A program made the translations under genes and the position numbers. A DNA stretch of 64,000 nucleotides. Origin: Adiantum capillus-veneris. Its lineage: Eukaryota > Streptophyta > Polypodiopsida > Polypodiales > Pteridaceae. Of the stretch, positions 46,746 through 57,617 are shown piece after piece; within the stretch, counting starts at the first letter, position 1, and each line of letters begins with the position of its first letter. The stretch covers positions 97,415,842 through 97,479,841 of the forward strand of contig CM043953.1 in NCBI GenBank assembly GCA_014529385.2. The letters run 5' to 3'. The notes beneath the pieces are model-generated. The model made no database searches and had not been told where the DNA came from. It saw only the letters and a program-made list of their open reading frames with translations.

Positions 46746-47283
46746 TGTAAGATCCCCAATTTATGGGTCTCTTTTAAAAATAAGAAAAATAACTTTCAAT
46801 ATCTATTTCATCAAATTTTGGTTGACGGTATCGAAAAGTCATAATTATGTCGGGATGTTACGGTGTGGTGTAGTTTAGCTACAGTTTGTCATTGCATTAA
46901 TACATGGTTTCCTGTTCCATTTAGATGGGCATTTAAAGATCCTATGTTGTCAATTTCTCATGTCTTTGTGCACTCTATTTCACCCTCCACTATATTCTCT
47001 CTCTCTCTCTCTTCCCGCAACGCGGTGTACACATATATTCACCCTCCACGATGTTATATTTTTTCTTGAGTACGCTTTCATTCATAACACCCATTCAGGG
47101 GTAGCACTAGCTTCTAGGTACCTCTGGATGTAGTTCGGCTCATGGCCTGAACTCCATGCTTGGTCGGGCGCTGAGAACTCCTCCCCTATACAAATGCTTC
47201 CACAACTCTGATGTATATTGAAATTGTATAATAGTGTAAATTGTATATTTTGTGCATAGACCCCTGGGGAGGGGTATCTCTCA
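46746..47283 (+). repeat. 3' LTR of gypsy A
   Basis: A 538-bp LTR with TG...CA ends, preceded by a short purine tract (GTGTGGGAGGA) that serves as polypurine tract, and followed by the CTTGA target duplication. Confidence 0.92.
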
Positions 47284-47770
47284 CTTGAGTGCTATCTCTT
47301 TGTGTGTGTGTGTGCGCTGGCCAACATGGAGGGTGCTCCACTATTTTTTCCACCTTGTGTTGAGGCAACACTCGCTTGGTGTTCTAAATCCAACCGGCTT
47401 GGAGTCAATATTCTAGGTTGCTTTGCATCGACTATAGATCCTAATAACTCTCTCAAGAGTTCTGTAGCACTCTCACAACCTATGCCATTACATCTGCCTC
47501 CATTTGACCTATTAGTTGTCCCATTCCATGATCCAAGGAAGTGTTCCCTAATGCGAGGTGCACCTTTTGATTTATCAAAAGGAGCACCTCGCATTAGGGA
47601 ACATCACCAATCTATAAACGATCTTACATTCTCAGCAAATTGCCACTCAGGCCCTGACACCTTACCACCAGCCTGGCATTTACCTCTATTGGAAGCTTCA
47701 TTGTTTGATCCTTCACCACCAGCTGATGGGCAACTAGAAGCGATTGCATTGATGTTCTGGGAGCATTAAC
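47284..47770 (-). pseudogene. hAT transposase pseudogene, N-terminal (BED-like) part
   Basis: Beyond the gypsy 3' LTR the minus strand encodes FDKSKGAPRIREHFLGSWNG, the shape of the C-terminal half of a plant hAT BED zinc finger (GGAxRI-x-x-HF/HL), then a linker with CESATELLRELLGSIVDAK and a GT-rich tract. Its orientation fits the C-terminal part at 23,740-25,549. The CTTGA target duplication links the two parts. A 60-bp palindrome lies over the BED-like coding sequence. Confidence 0.6.
47543..47602. repeat. 60-bp near-perfect palindrome
   Basis: Arms of about 29 bases start GTTCCCTAATGCGAGGTGCA and return as the complement with one internal mismatch and almost no spacer. Both strands therefore encode nearly the same short peptide (GAPRIREH context). 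It lies in the BED-like coding region of the hAT relic. Confidence 0.9.
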
Positions 47771-47874
47771 GCCCATGACAAGTTCACATGACACCTATAC
47801 ATTCATACAATCATAGAGATATTAGGTTTTTTTTTAAATGTATTTAATTGAACAATTGTATAATAAAGTGAAAT

Positions 47875-47896
47875 AGTATATATATATATATATATA
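47875..47896. repeat. (TA)n microsatellite
   Basis: About 22 bases of TA repeats. Confidence 0.95.
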
Positions 47897-47924
47897 ATAA
47901 AACAAGAAGAAGTGAAATAAGTGA

Positions 47925-48035
47925 TAATGAGGAGCACTCTATTCTAACAATAGAAATGGGCAGATAAGAATTCTAGTGTAGTGATAAGAAGCGCTCCATT
48001 CTTCTAGTGTAGTGATGAGGAGCGCTCCATTCCAA
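47925..48035. repeat. 31-bp tandem repeat, ~3 copies
   Basis: TTCTAGTGTAGTGATAAGAAGCGCTCCATT-like units (written here in part as TTCTAGTGTAGTGAT) start at 47,971 and 48,002; a weaker unit precedes them. Confidence 0.75.
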
Positions 48036-48039
48036 CCAT

Positions 48040-49690
48040 ATCAATGAGCCCCACGTACTTGCACCATCTAAACCCTTCACAAGGATGCTCCCTATCCAAA
48101 CCTATTTCTAGATGGATAGACACCCAAGGAAGGTAACTAAATGTAACAAACAAGTACTCCATGTGGGTGGGTTTCCTAATATCACTCTTATCTTATTACA
48201 GACATAGCGAGAGCCATGAACATAATTGTCAATCAATGGGACGAAGCTGACTCAACTAGTGCATGGAGGGTACAAGAGGGTGCCAATCTCTTGAAAAAGA
48301 ATAGACAACTCGCATCTAACACAAGCTATACTCAAATACCCTATGTCATCAAAAGCTAACCACTAATGAAAAAACTAAACATGACTGTTACAGCCTCAAA
48401 CGACATCCAAATTCTATGAAACTTCTAGGACAAGTATATAATACCTAAGCGCACATGCTTATGATCTCAAATCTCACTTTTGATGAAGTAAAAAAATGCG
48501 ATTATCTGACCCCAAATGCATCTAAATTCTTAGGAATGATGCCCCAATACCCCACCTATACTTTGTGATTTCTTAGCTTAAATTCCTACTTATGATGAAA
48601 TTAGGCCACAGGTCAATGATGCCAAAAGCCGTGATTTATCATGATATGTTTATGTCAATGCATAGAGCTCTTACCTATGTTTGCAATGCAACAGACAACA
48701 CTGCAATGTGACAATCGATGAGAGAGATAGAAGCACAAGAAGGAGAGACGTGAGCGCCGTAATCTCATGCTGTGTATTTCTTATCCAAAAACTTAAAGTT
48801 AACTTTATGCAATTGGATTTTATGCCTTAGACAAGGTTTCTTTGGTCAAAAAATGATCTTTTGGGAGCTCTAACTAAGAATAAATTGATACAATCTGGAA
48901 GCTTATAGCCCTGGCTCATAGATTACAATATCCACTTGTCAAATAGGAGCTACAATGTTCTCGATAATCAAAAGAATAAGTGTTTTTACAATAAATCTCC
49001 CAAAAAATATTACATGGGTTAGCTTGCTGCTAACATTCCCCCCCTCCTTGAGTGTGTCATCCCTTGACAATGTTTCATGGAATGAAATAGTCTTTGTGTT
49101 GATGGCTGGCGAAGCGGTCTTAAAGTGCTTGAAGTGCTTTTTGATATCTAATCTGCTGTTCTTTCTCAGAGATGAACGAACCTTGTAACTTTTCTTTTGA
49201 GTTCTATGGTTGAATATTCGATGAACCTTGTTGTTAAGTTGCTAATCATTGGTTCAAAAATCTTTGTACGCCATGTGAAGAACTCAGTGTAAAAAGATTC
49301 TTCGAATGCCAACATATTGCTTGATGGCAAGAATATACATCTGGCATAGAAGCCATAAAGGAATTCTTCTGAAGTTTGCTCACTCAAATCATAGCATAAG
49401 ACTTGGTTACCTTCTAAAAAGGACATCCATGGGGCTCCTGCTTATTCAGGCTCATGAAAAACTTGGATGCATGTGAGCATCATTTTGCAGATTTTAAATA
49501 GCATTGCACACGAGAGGTCAGGGAGGCTCTTGAAGAAGTTCATGGCACCCATTAGGATTTTCACCATGTATTCTTCAGTTGCTGATCCTTGATCTAGAGT
49601 TGGCAATTATTGGTAGTTGAGCCAAGTCAGCCTTTTCTTCTTTAATCCTCATGTGCTTGCCATTTCCTTACCCTTGGTGTTTCTCTACTT
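48040..49690. other. No confident gene
   Basis: Mostly AT-rich. Near 48,650-49,080 the sequence reads like retroelement flank (a CTAACATTCCCCCCCTCCTTG stretch, here quoted in part). The minus strand at 49,100-49,690 may be the decayed 3' end of the ORF at 49,700-51,595, but I see no motif that fixes it. Confidence 0.35.
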
Positions 49691-49699
49691 GGTTCTTGA

Positions 49700-51595
49700 G
49701 CTCTTTGATCTGGCCTTGTAGATTTTCAATGATATTCATTCTGTCTTCAAGATCCCCTTGGAGAGCATGAATCACTTGTTCCAGTTATCAAGATTTAGCA
49801 CCGCAGCTAAGAGCTGCTGTTTGCATTTTCTCCATCATCAACTGCATCTGCTTTGCATATTCATTAACTTGGATGATAACTTCATCCGTTGTTTTCCACT
49901 CTTTAGATTTTGATTCAGGCTCTTTAGATGGTCCAATGGATTTTGCTTGAGGTTTTGTAGAAGGTTCATCCTCATCATTGTTTGCTTCCTTGGGATGTTC
50001 TTGACTGGCTTCCTCCTCTTTTTTCTCATCTCCTTTTGTTTCCTTTCCTTCATCTGATTTGTCAGTTGGTGAATGGCTTGGACTAGGAAATGGTTGATCT
50101 TCTTGTTCGGTAGTGGGTGAGGGTGGTCTTGGAGGCATATCTCCCTATTCCTACTGTGTTTCAGTCGGTTTTGCAAATTTTTCTTGATGTGTTTTTTGAA
50201 CATTAAACTCTTCTTTGGATTTTGTTTGCGCTTCTAAAGACTCCTATATCTTTAGGGCTTCAACTTTCGCATACATCCTTTCAAGAAGGTCCTTTGGATC
50301 TTCTTGGACTTTCTTCTCAGGGTTCTTGGTTCTAGGACCCTTAATTTCCCTTGGACTCCATGATTCTGGATTTTGTCCTGTAGCTTGGTGAATTATTCAA
50401 TAATCTTCTTTTTCCCTTTCAAACCTTGCCTTTTTCTGTTGAGGTTCTTCCTCATGGATGGCCATTGCCCTTTTATCCTCATTGTTCAAACATTCTTCAC
50501 TTCTATGGACTTTGGGTGAGCTCTCTGCTGACTCTTCAACTGATTTATAACTTCCTTTCTTCTTTGATCTAGTGGCTCATGGAGAGGGCTGAGTTGTGAT
50601 TATCCACGTGGTCTGATCTGGGGCTGGCGGCAAGTTACCGGCCATCCCAATAGCATGGTATGAATTTCAAGTTAGAACTTTTGGAGCTCCCAGATATGTT
50701 AATCTTCCTTCTCTCTTTGTGCTCTTGAGTGTTGTAAGCACATACTGAGCATGATCTATTGATTGTCTTGTTGCTAACTTCAATACCTGCATGAAGGTGG
50801 TTGCAACAACATTATTCGGGGAAGTATACCTTGGTGGTTTTCTGGTGACGAAATGGAAGTGTTGGTGATAAAGATGGGCGACATGCTCTACTTTATTTAG
50901 TATAAGGTCGTAGAAGGTGGTGGCAGTCGTGCTCTTTGTGAATGTACCAGCTATCTTCCTATCTTTGGCTCTCATTGTCATACCTTCAGTGGGAAGTTTT
51001 AGTGCTTCAGCCACTATGTCTTTGTAAATGACCACTTCAGCCTTCTCTCCTTGCTGGTCGATCTCGGCATATCCATCCTCTTTGATTGTTGAGAGTAGTT
51101 CATAAGCTCTTTTGAAGTCTACTTCACATGGATCTTGATCGTAAAATTCTCAAAGTCCTAACCTTCTGTTGGCCTCTTTCGTTGTTGGCTTAGCTACTAC
51201 ATCATAGAATTCTTTGGGTAGCATATGTAAACAATTTTATGACCTACACATCTTCATTACATCTAAAACAAGTCCTAAATTAATGAGTTTGGTAAGATTT
51301 GGTCACATCGGTATCATTCCGTGCTCTTTTCGACTCTAAAATCATCGGTTTTTGTTACCACTTGGTGTGTAAAGTTGTTTGGTCATTGTTGAAGCCATGG
51401 ACTTGTCTGATACATAGTCATGATGCTGCTCATCCACTTTGGGCTCATTCGGAGTCAGTTTGACTCCATATGTCAAAATTGATGCTTTGTAGCCTTCGAG
51501 CTATTTCTTATTGTTAGAGGTCTTGCCTTTTGTTTTCTTGAAACCATCTAGGTACATTGTGTATAGAACTTGTTTATAAGATTCTCGTGGCATGT
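49700..51595 (-). pseudogene. Decayed ORF of unknown family with helical domain and charged tail
   Basis: From a Met near 51,595 the minus strand reads ESYKQVLYTMYLDGFKKTKG, then NEPKVDEQHHDYVSDKSMAS, PKEFYDVVAKPTTKEANRRL, FYDQDPCEVDFKRAYELL and an open 122-codon stretch (50,667-51,035) with DIVAEALKLPTEGMTMRAKD, FYDLILNKVEHVAHLYHQHF and FMQVLKLATRQSIDHAQYVL. The tail is rich in Lys, Glu, Pro and Ser (49,788-50,138), ending in a coiled-coil-like NEYAKQMQLMMEKMQ. Several stops and frame shifts break it. The helical domain plus charged tail resembles retroelement ORF1/gag-type proteins, but no motif proves it. It could equally be a repeated gene family. Confidence 0.45.
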
Positions 51596-52970
51596 GGTAA
51601 AAACCTAAATTATTTACTTGGGGACCCCCTTGACCCCTACCAAATGGTCATCTAATGATATGAAAGTGTTCTATTATCTAGGGATATGCTACAATTCAAG
51701 TCTTGTCCAATTCGGTTGAGTTGACAAGCCGCTATGGCCATTTTTGTGTTGTAGGAATTTGTACACAGCTAGGATTCTAGGGTTTTTTCCTGGGCGCAGA
51801 CCTGCTAGCCAACTGCATAGAAATGTACTTTGATGAGTTTAGAACTTACCCCTCATGTCTCGTGTGAAATGGCACTGAAAATGGGTGATCGTGGACTCCG
51901 GAAATCGCGTGCAAAGAAGGTAGATAGCTCTCTTCTCCAAGAGTAACTAGTGGAAATGAGGTGATTTTGGGCTACCTAAGATAACTATACTTGGACCTCC
52001 CAAACTACTTTTCCCCACATTCCCCTGTTAGTCCTACTAGGCCGTGAGATCTATGATCTATGTTAGACTAAAAAATTTCCTCAATCGGACTCTGTTAGCT
52101 CATTTTGCAAGAATTTGCAAAAAATGGTCCTGGCTACCTGACGTAGGCCTCCCGCTTTTTTTTTTTTTTTTGATTGAATTTGTTTTTGCATGTTCGTCTT
52201 GTTCTTTTGATCATTAGTGTATCTTCAATTTCTCCATCTAAGCTCATTTGTTATTTATTAGTAGTTTTTGACCTCTTTATTGAAAAAATCAAAGAAAATA
52301 ATAAAAATACTCTAAAAACAAAAATTAAAAGATCAACAATTAAGAAAATCTATTAAAAACACTATTTTATTACTTTTTGGTGAATTTCCTCGTTTGTAAG
52401 CTCCAATATCAAGAAAAATTAATGAAAATAAGCAAAAAGGCTATTTTTTTTTGTACTTTCTAATAGTATATACACTATTTACACTCATCGGGGAGATGTT
52501 ATCAGTTGAAATTCCCCTATCGATGATTTTTAAGGACATTTTTAGGTAATTTTGCTAAAAACCACACGTTAATATCCAACTTTTCCTCCCTCTTCAAACA
52601 TTGCCCTTAATTAATGAAGTTTCCTTTTACCCCTCCTAGAAGGACTGTGTGCATGAGTTGTACAATCGTGTCTATGCATAGCCGTGGTTGGCTCTATCAT
52701 GCTTTGTAGGTCAATGCAATTCAAACCAGTAGTCTGTGCACGAGTTGGGTATTGAGTAGTTAACTCAAGGATTTACGTGGTTGAGGTTTCTTGTTGATGT
52801 TTTCTAAATAGAAGATTTTGTAATTTATTTGCTCTATTCCTAATTGTTCCGTCTTGATGCTTTGGTAGACTGATTTCTTGAGTTGTAGGTATCAATGATG
52901 CTGGTTCTTCAGATTTAACTCTCCATTGGTATTTTGGTTTTCTGTCGATAAACCGTTGTGGTGGAGTTTT
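51596..52970. other. No feature recognised; poly-T tract
   Basis: AT-rich sequence with a T run at 52,157-52,171 and no credible coding sequence on either strand. From 52,630 to 53,207 the minus strand shows scattered Lys-rich frames that I cannot assign. Confidence 0.4.
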
Positions 52971-53211
52971 TTAAGATTTAACTTTCCATTGCTTGGTTGG
53001 TTTTACAGTTTGTAGAAAAGATAAAGGCTCCTTTGGTTTCCAAACCCATCTAGTGCTAGTTTTTCTTATGAAACATTCTTTTCTCTGAGTTGTTAGATGT
53101 GCAACTTTCTTCAGTATGGTTGATGAGTTTTTGGCACCAAATTTGAGACGGATTGTCTTTGAGTTGTGCTTTTGGTACCCACATTTGCTTGACTCCTTGT
53201 GTAACATTTAA

Positions 53212-54551
53212 CACTAGAATGGTAACCTAACAGGACATAAAAGTGTCCTTTCAGGGTTTTGGGAAAAAATTCCAAAACCATAGTAGATCCACTCATTTTG
53301 AAACATCCTTTCATGACCTTATAGTTCAATAACTACTACATATGGAGAAAATGAGAAACTTGTAATTTTTCTCATCCCTTGGTCACTACAAGCCTCCAAA
53401 GTTGATGGACCAGTGCATTTTGCCCGAAATAGCAATTTCTTACGGTTGATTGCATATAAATAAGAGTGGAGATTTTTGTAGGACATGAGATAAAATGCCC
53501 CGTTAACTTCAATGGGTTGGTGACCAAAACATATGGCTGCTTTTACCTCACTAATTGTTTTTTTGGCAAAAAAAATAGGTACAAAAAAGTTGCATTTTTA
53601 CCATTCTGCGGACCTATCATCAAAGTTTCTATAGTCACGCTCAATACAGATACTATATACATATTTTCTTAGTTCCCTTTGGGCCTCTAGATTCAAAAGG
53701 AGCCATGGAGCATGTCAAAAGGATAATGGATCTCTTATATTGGAACCTTCAGGGCAATGATAAAGTGCTAAATACAACAAACATGAAAAAACTGGGTTTA
53801 GCATTATGACCTCTAGAAACCCATAGAAACTATTCAATATCTAGCCAAGTTTGTAGTGTATGATTAGATATGGTCACTACCTACAAAATACACACAATTG
53901 GCCTAAGAAACTAGCAATATTGAGAAAGTTATACTTGCTACTCTAAAATGTATCGTATCTTTTAGCAAAATCAAAAAACTCAACCATCATCATATATTAT
54001 GCTATATAGCATATTAGGTCCCCCAAAACTCAAGGAAGATTACTTTATGTTATACATTACACTTACACAATCAAAATTGAATTTGGATATCAAGAAATCC
54101 ACCAAAAAATCATAAAAGTGCTAATTTTGCTCAAAAAACAGAATTATGCAATTCTTGTAAATTGGTCATAACTTTCAATTTTAACACTTAGCTCTCCCTA
54201 CAAGCATCAAAACATGTTGAGAACTATGAAGGCCTAACCTCTAGCCATCTAAACCTCACAAACATGAAGTTTAGAGTGGTATAGTTGCCAAAAATTGAAA
54301 AAAAAAGCCAAAAACAGAACCCGTTTTTTCACATAGTTTAGGTTCAAAAATGTTGTGCAAGAGTAAGGTTAATGGTGAGATCGATACTCAAAAAAAAATG
54401 CTAAGTTTTTTTTCAGATCATAAGGCAAATTTGTGGATATATAGCACCTAGAAATTCATTTTCATACTCTTCAAATAATTCAAGCAAAATGGTCACTTAA
54501 TAGGACACAAAAGTGTCCAAAGACATAAAGTGTCCTGTTACCATTCTAGTG
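53212..54551. mobile_element. TTAA-flanked TIR element F, copy 1 (1.34 kb, non-autonomous)
   Basis: The element starts CACTAGAATGGTAACC and ends GTTACCATTCTAGTG, a terminal inverted repeat of at least 15 bases. It has subterminal AGGACATAAAAGTGTCC blocks near both ends. TTAA flanks both sides (53,208-53,211 and 54,552-54,555). No transposase is encoded. TTAA duplication with a C-x-CTAGAA-type terminus is the signature of the piggyBac superfamily. That assignment is an inference because no transposase is present. Confidence 0.8.
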
Positions 54552-54555
54552 TTAA

Positions 54556-55902
54556 TGCACTAGTAACTTGTGTGTAGTGCAAAATGATAACATAGTGGGC
54601 ATTTCATTGATAGCAAATTCCTAATGAGCATAGAGAGAGCACCTGGTTGAGAAAGAAACATAACAATTACACCTAGCTAGTTTGGCATGGACAATACTTG
54701 AAAAGAGAGAGAAATAGAACAATTGACAACAATTGAGGATCGGATTTACATGGAACCGGTCCCCCCTCCAGAAAGGCTTTGTATTAAAGCTTCTCCCATC
54801 AAAGGAGACTTTTGTACAATACAATTTTGTGTTCCTTGACAAAACTCGTTGGTGCAATGAAGATGGAAGCTTCATGCACCAAATTATGCTTGAAAAACAC
54901 ACTTAGTGAGCCTAGCCTCAAACCCAAGACATCACACACCTTCGAAGATGGTGAGAACTAGCACAGAATCAGGAAAGATGAAGAGGAAGAAGACGTATCT
55001 TACTAGGATGAAGTATTCTCCTCACATAATCACTCTCATAGCATAGCTTAGCTTAGTAATTAGCATGGTATAGGAGATGAGCATGCCATTGAAGCTTGGC
55101 TCTTGGTTGGATTTGGATTCCATAGCCAAGAGTTGTTGGAGTAGGCCTCTACTTCTCAACGCTTGGAGAAGGAGAAGGAGTTCTTTCTCTCTTCCCATTT
55201 GCTCTTGGTGGCTTCCCATTGTCTCCTATAGAGCTTAGCCAATACCAATTAAGAAGCATAGTCAATAGCCTTGTGACAAGTGTCCCCCTTTCCCCTGGTC
55301 CTTTTGGTAAAATTTCCAATAGTCTTCTAGGGAGCTTAAATTCTATTGGTTCTTTTATCAATAATTTTTAAAATGATTAAACTAATTTTACTCTAGCCTA
55401 ATTTTCATTAGTCCACCTCCATGGCTACCCAATAGGATTTGAGAGGAGATTGGGGGTAGCTAGGCTAGGAGCCTGCCATGTGTTCATTATTCCCTTTGTG
55501 TAAAGGGGGGGCTTGGGAGTGTGTGTGTGCGTTTCTCTCTCTTCCCCTACCTTTAGGTCTCGCCTCCTCTTTCCGATGTGGGAAGACTTTTTAGTCTTGC
55601 CATAACCATCCAATTTTCACCCTTTTGACCATTAGACTTATTAATTTATAGTTTGAAACCTTACCCTATGGAAGTCTTAATGGAGCTGAACCTTAGGTCT
55701 TTTAAGCTCCATTGATGCACATTGCTCTTTTGCAGATTTTCCCCCTTTGGATCCCTATTTTTACTCCTTTGGATCCCTATTGAGACCGGTCTGGCAATCT
55801 TACCAATATTCTAGATTTTACTCTACTAGTTTTTGCCCATATTAAAAGATCAGTTTAACATGAGAATATCATTTAAGAGAATTAGATATTAGGTTTTATG
55901 AC
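54556..55902 (-). repeat. Probable 3' LTR of gypsy E (end not fixed)
   Basis: Placed from its position after the polypurine-like tract and from LTR-like content: the motif TCCCACATCGGAAAG and a CT-rich leader near 55,150-55,200. The first two bases read CG, not TG. With no partner LTR the far end cannot be fixed. TTAA element F1 may lie within or next to it. Confidence 0.45.
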
Positions 55903-56244
55903 GTTAGCTCTCTCTTGAAATCATAGTCATCCTCGACTATGAGATAGAGAAGATAAAGCCTAGTCATTAGTCCATTTGTTAGCGGGTAGAGGATCCCTAA
56001 TTTTACCCTACGACACTATTCCAAAATGGATGACTAGCCCATTTGGTGCTTGAGAGCTTTATCTGCTACAAGCATGTCTACACATCAGTCCATAGTAGAG
56101 TGACAAGATCTACTTGGTGTTTGGGAGACGTTGTCTCGACAAACATGATCCTAAGCATGTATACTTATTAACATTTGTGGACAATAAAGAAAAAGAGAGT
56201 CTTATAAGACAAAAAATTTGTTCATTTATACATATATACATTTG
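55903..56244 (-). other. 3' untranslated tract of gypsy E with two ~85-bp direct repeats
   Basis: On the minus strand two related blocks contain CATG(T/C)TTGT(C/A)G, CTC(C/T)CAA(A/G)CACCAA(G/A)T and a following GTCA(C/T)C word. Such tracts commonly precede the polypurine tract in plant gypsy elements. Confidence 0.4.
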
Positions 56245-56296
56245 CTTACTCTAGGGAATCATTGTAAGCATTGACAAGGTTTAGGTTATCCTTTAA
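56245..56296 (-). pseudogene. Gypsy E: last codons of pol beyond element F2
   Basis: The minus strand continues LKDNLNLVNAYNDSLE and a stop, completing the chromodomain frame that is interrupted at 57,618 by element F2. Confidence 0.8.
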
Positions 56297-57617
56297 CACT
56301 AGGTTGGTAACCTAACAGGACATAAAAGTGTCCTTTCAAGGTTTTGAAAAAAACCTCCAAAACCATAGTAGATCCACTCATTTTGTAAAATCCTTTCATG
56401 AGGTTATAGTTCAAGGCCTACTACACATGGAAAAAATAAGAAACTTATAAAATTTCTCATCTTTTGGTCACACCAAGCCTCCAAAGCTGATGGACCAGTG
56501 CATTTTCATCAAAACAGTCATTTCTTACGTTTTGTTGCATAAAAATAAGATTAGGGATTTTTGTAGGACTTGAGATAAATTCCCTAGTTAACTTCAATGG
56601 GTTGGTGATCAGAACATATTATTGCTTCTCACTCACTATTTTTTGTTTTGCCAAAATAAATAGGTACAAAAAGTTGAATTTTTACCATTCTGCAAACATA
56701 TCATCAAAGTTTCTATAGCCACGCTCAATAAAAATAATATATGCATGTTTTCTTAGTTCCCTATTGTCCTTTATGGTCACAAGGATCCATGGAGAATGTC
56801 AAAAGAACAATATATCTCTTACCAAGGGGAATCTTGGGGACAAACATGAAGTGTTAAATACAGCAAACATGAAAAACCTGGGTTCAACATTATGAGTTGT
56901 AGAATCCCATAGAAACTATTCAATTTCTAGCCAAATTTGATCCTTATGACTAGATATGGTTACTACCTACAAAATGCATGTAGTTGTCAGAAGAAACTAA
57001 CAATATTGAAAAAGCTATACTTGATATACTAGAATGTTTCGTTTTCTTCTATAATTGAAAAAATCAACCATCGTTGTGTACTATGCAAAATAGGGTATTA
57101 CGTGCCCCAAAACTCAAGGAATATTAGCTTTATGTTACAATATGCGACATAGAAAATAAAAAATGCATTTGGATATCATGAAATCCACCAAAAAAATCAT
57201 AGAAGAGCTAAAATTGGCTAAAAAACAGGATTTGACAATTTTTGTAATTTGGTCATAACTTACAACTTTAATATTTATTTCTCCCTAGAAGCATCAGGAC
57301 ATGTTGAGGACTACTAAAGATAGTTTTCTAGCATTATAGACCTCACAAACATGAATTCTAAAGTGGTATAGTTGCAAAAAGTTGAAAAAAAGCCAAAAAC
57401 AGGACCCGTTTTTTCACACAGTTTAGGTTGTGAAATGTTGTGCAAGGACAATGTTAAAAATGGAATTGATATTCCAAAAAAATGTCGAGTTTTTTTCAGC
57501 TCATGAGAAAACTTTCTAGATAGATAGCACCTAAAAATCCATTTTGAAACTCTTGACATAATTCAAGGAAAATGGTCACTTAACAGGACATAAAAGTGTC
57601 CCATTACCAACCTAGTG
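56297..57617. mobile_element. TTAA-flanked TIR element F, copy 2 (1.32 kb)
   Basis: It starts CACTAGGTTGGTAACC and ends ATTACCAACCTAGTG, and aligns with copy 1 over its full length. TTAA is at 56,293-56,296 and 57,618-57,621. It sits in the chromodomain of minus-strand gypsy E. Removing it and one TTAA restores the minus-strand frame ARWMQGIQLKDNLNLVNAYN without loss of a base. There is no transposase ORF. Confidence 0.88.

Noticed and set aside
52971-53207. Minus-strand 78-codon Lys-rich frame
   Set aside because: No motif, no upstream continuation and no clear relation to neighbouring elements.
53212-57617. CACTA (En/Spm) assignment for the two elements with CACTAG ends
   Set aside because: The three bases next to the ends are TAA and TTA, so there is no 3-bp duplication. 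TTAA is present on both sides, and the restored gypsy E frame contains exactly one TTAA.
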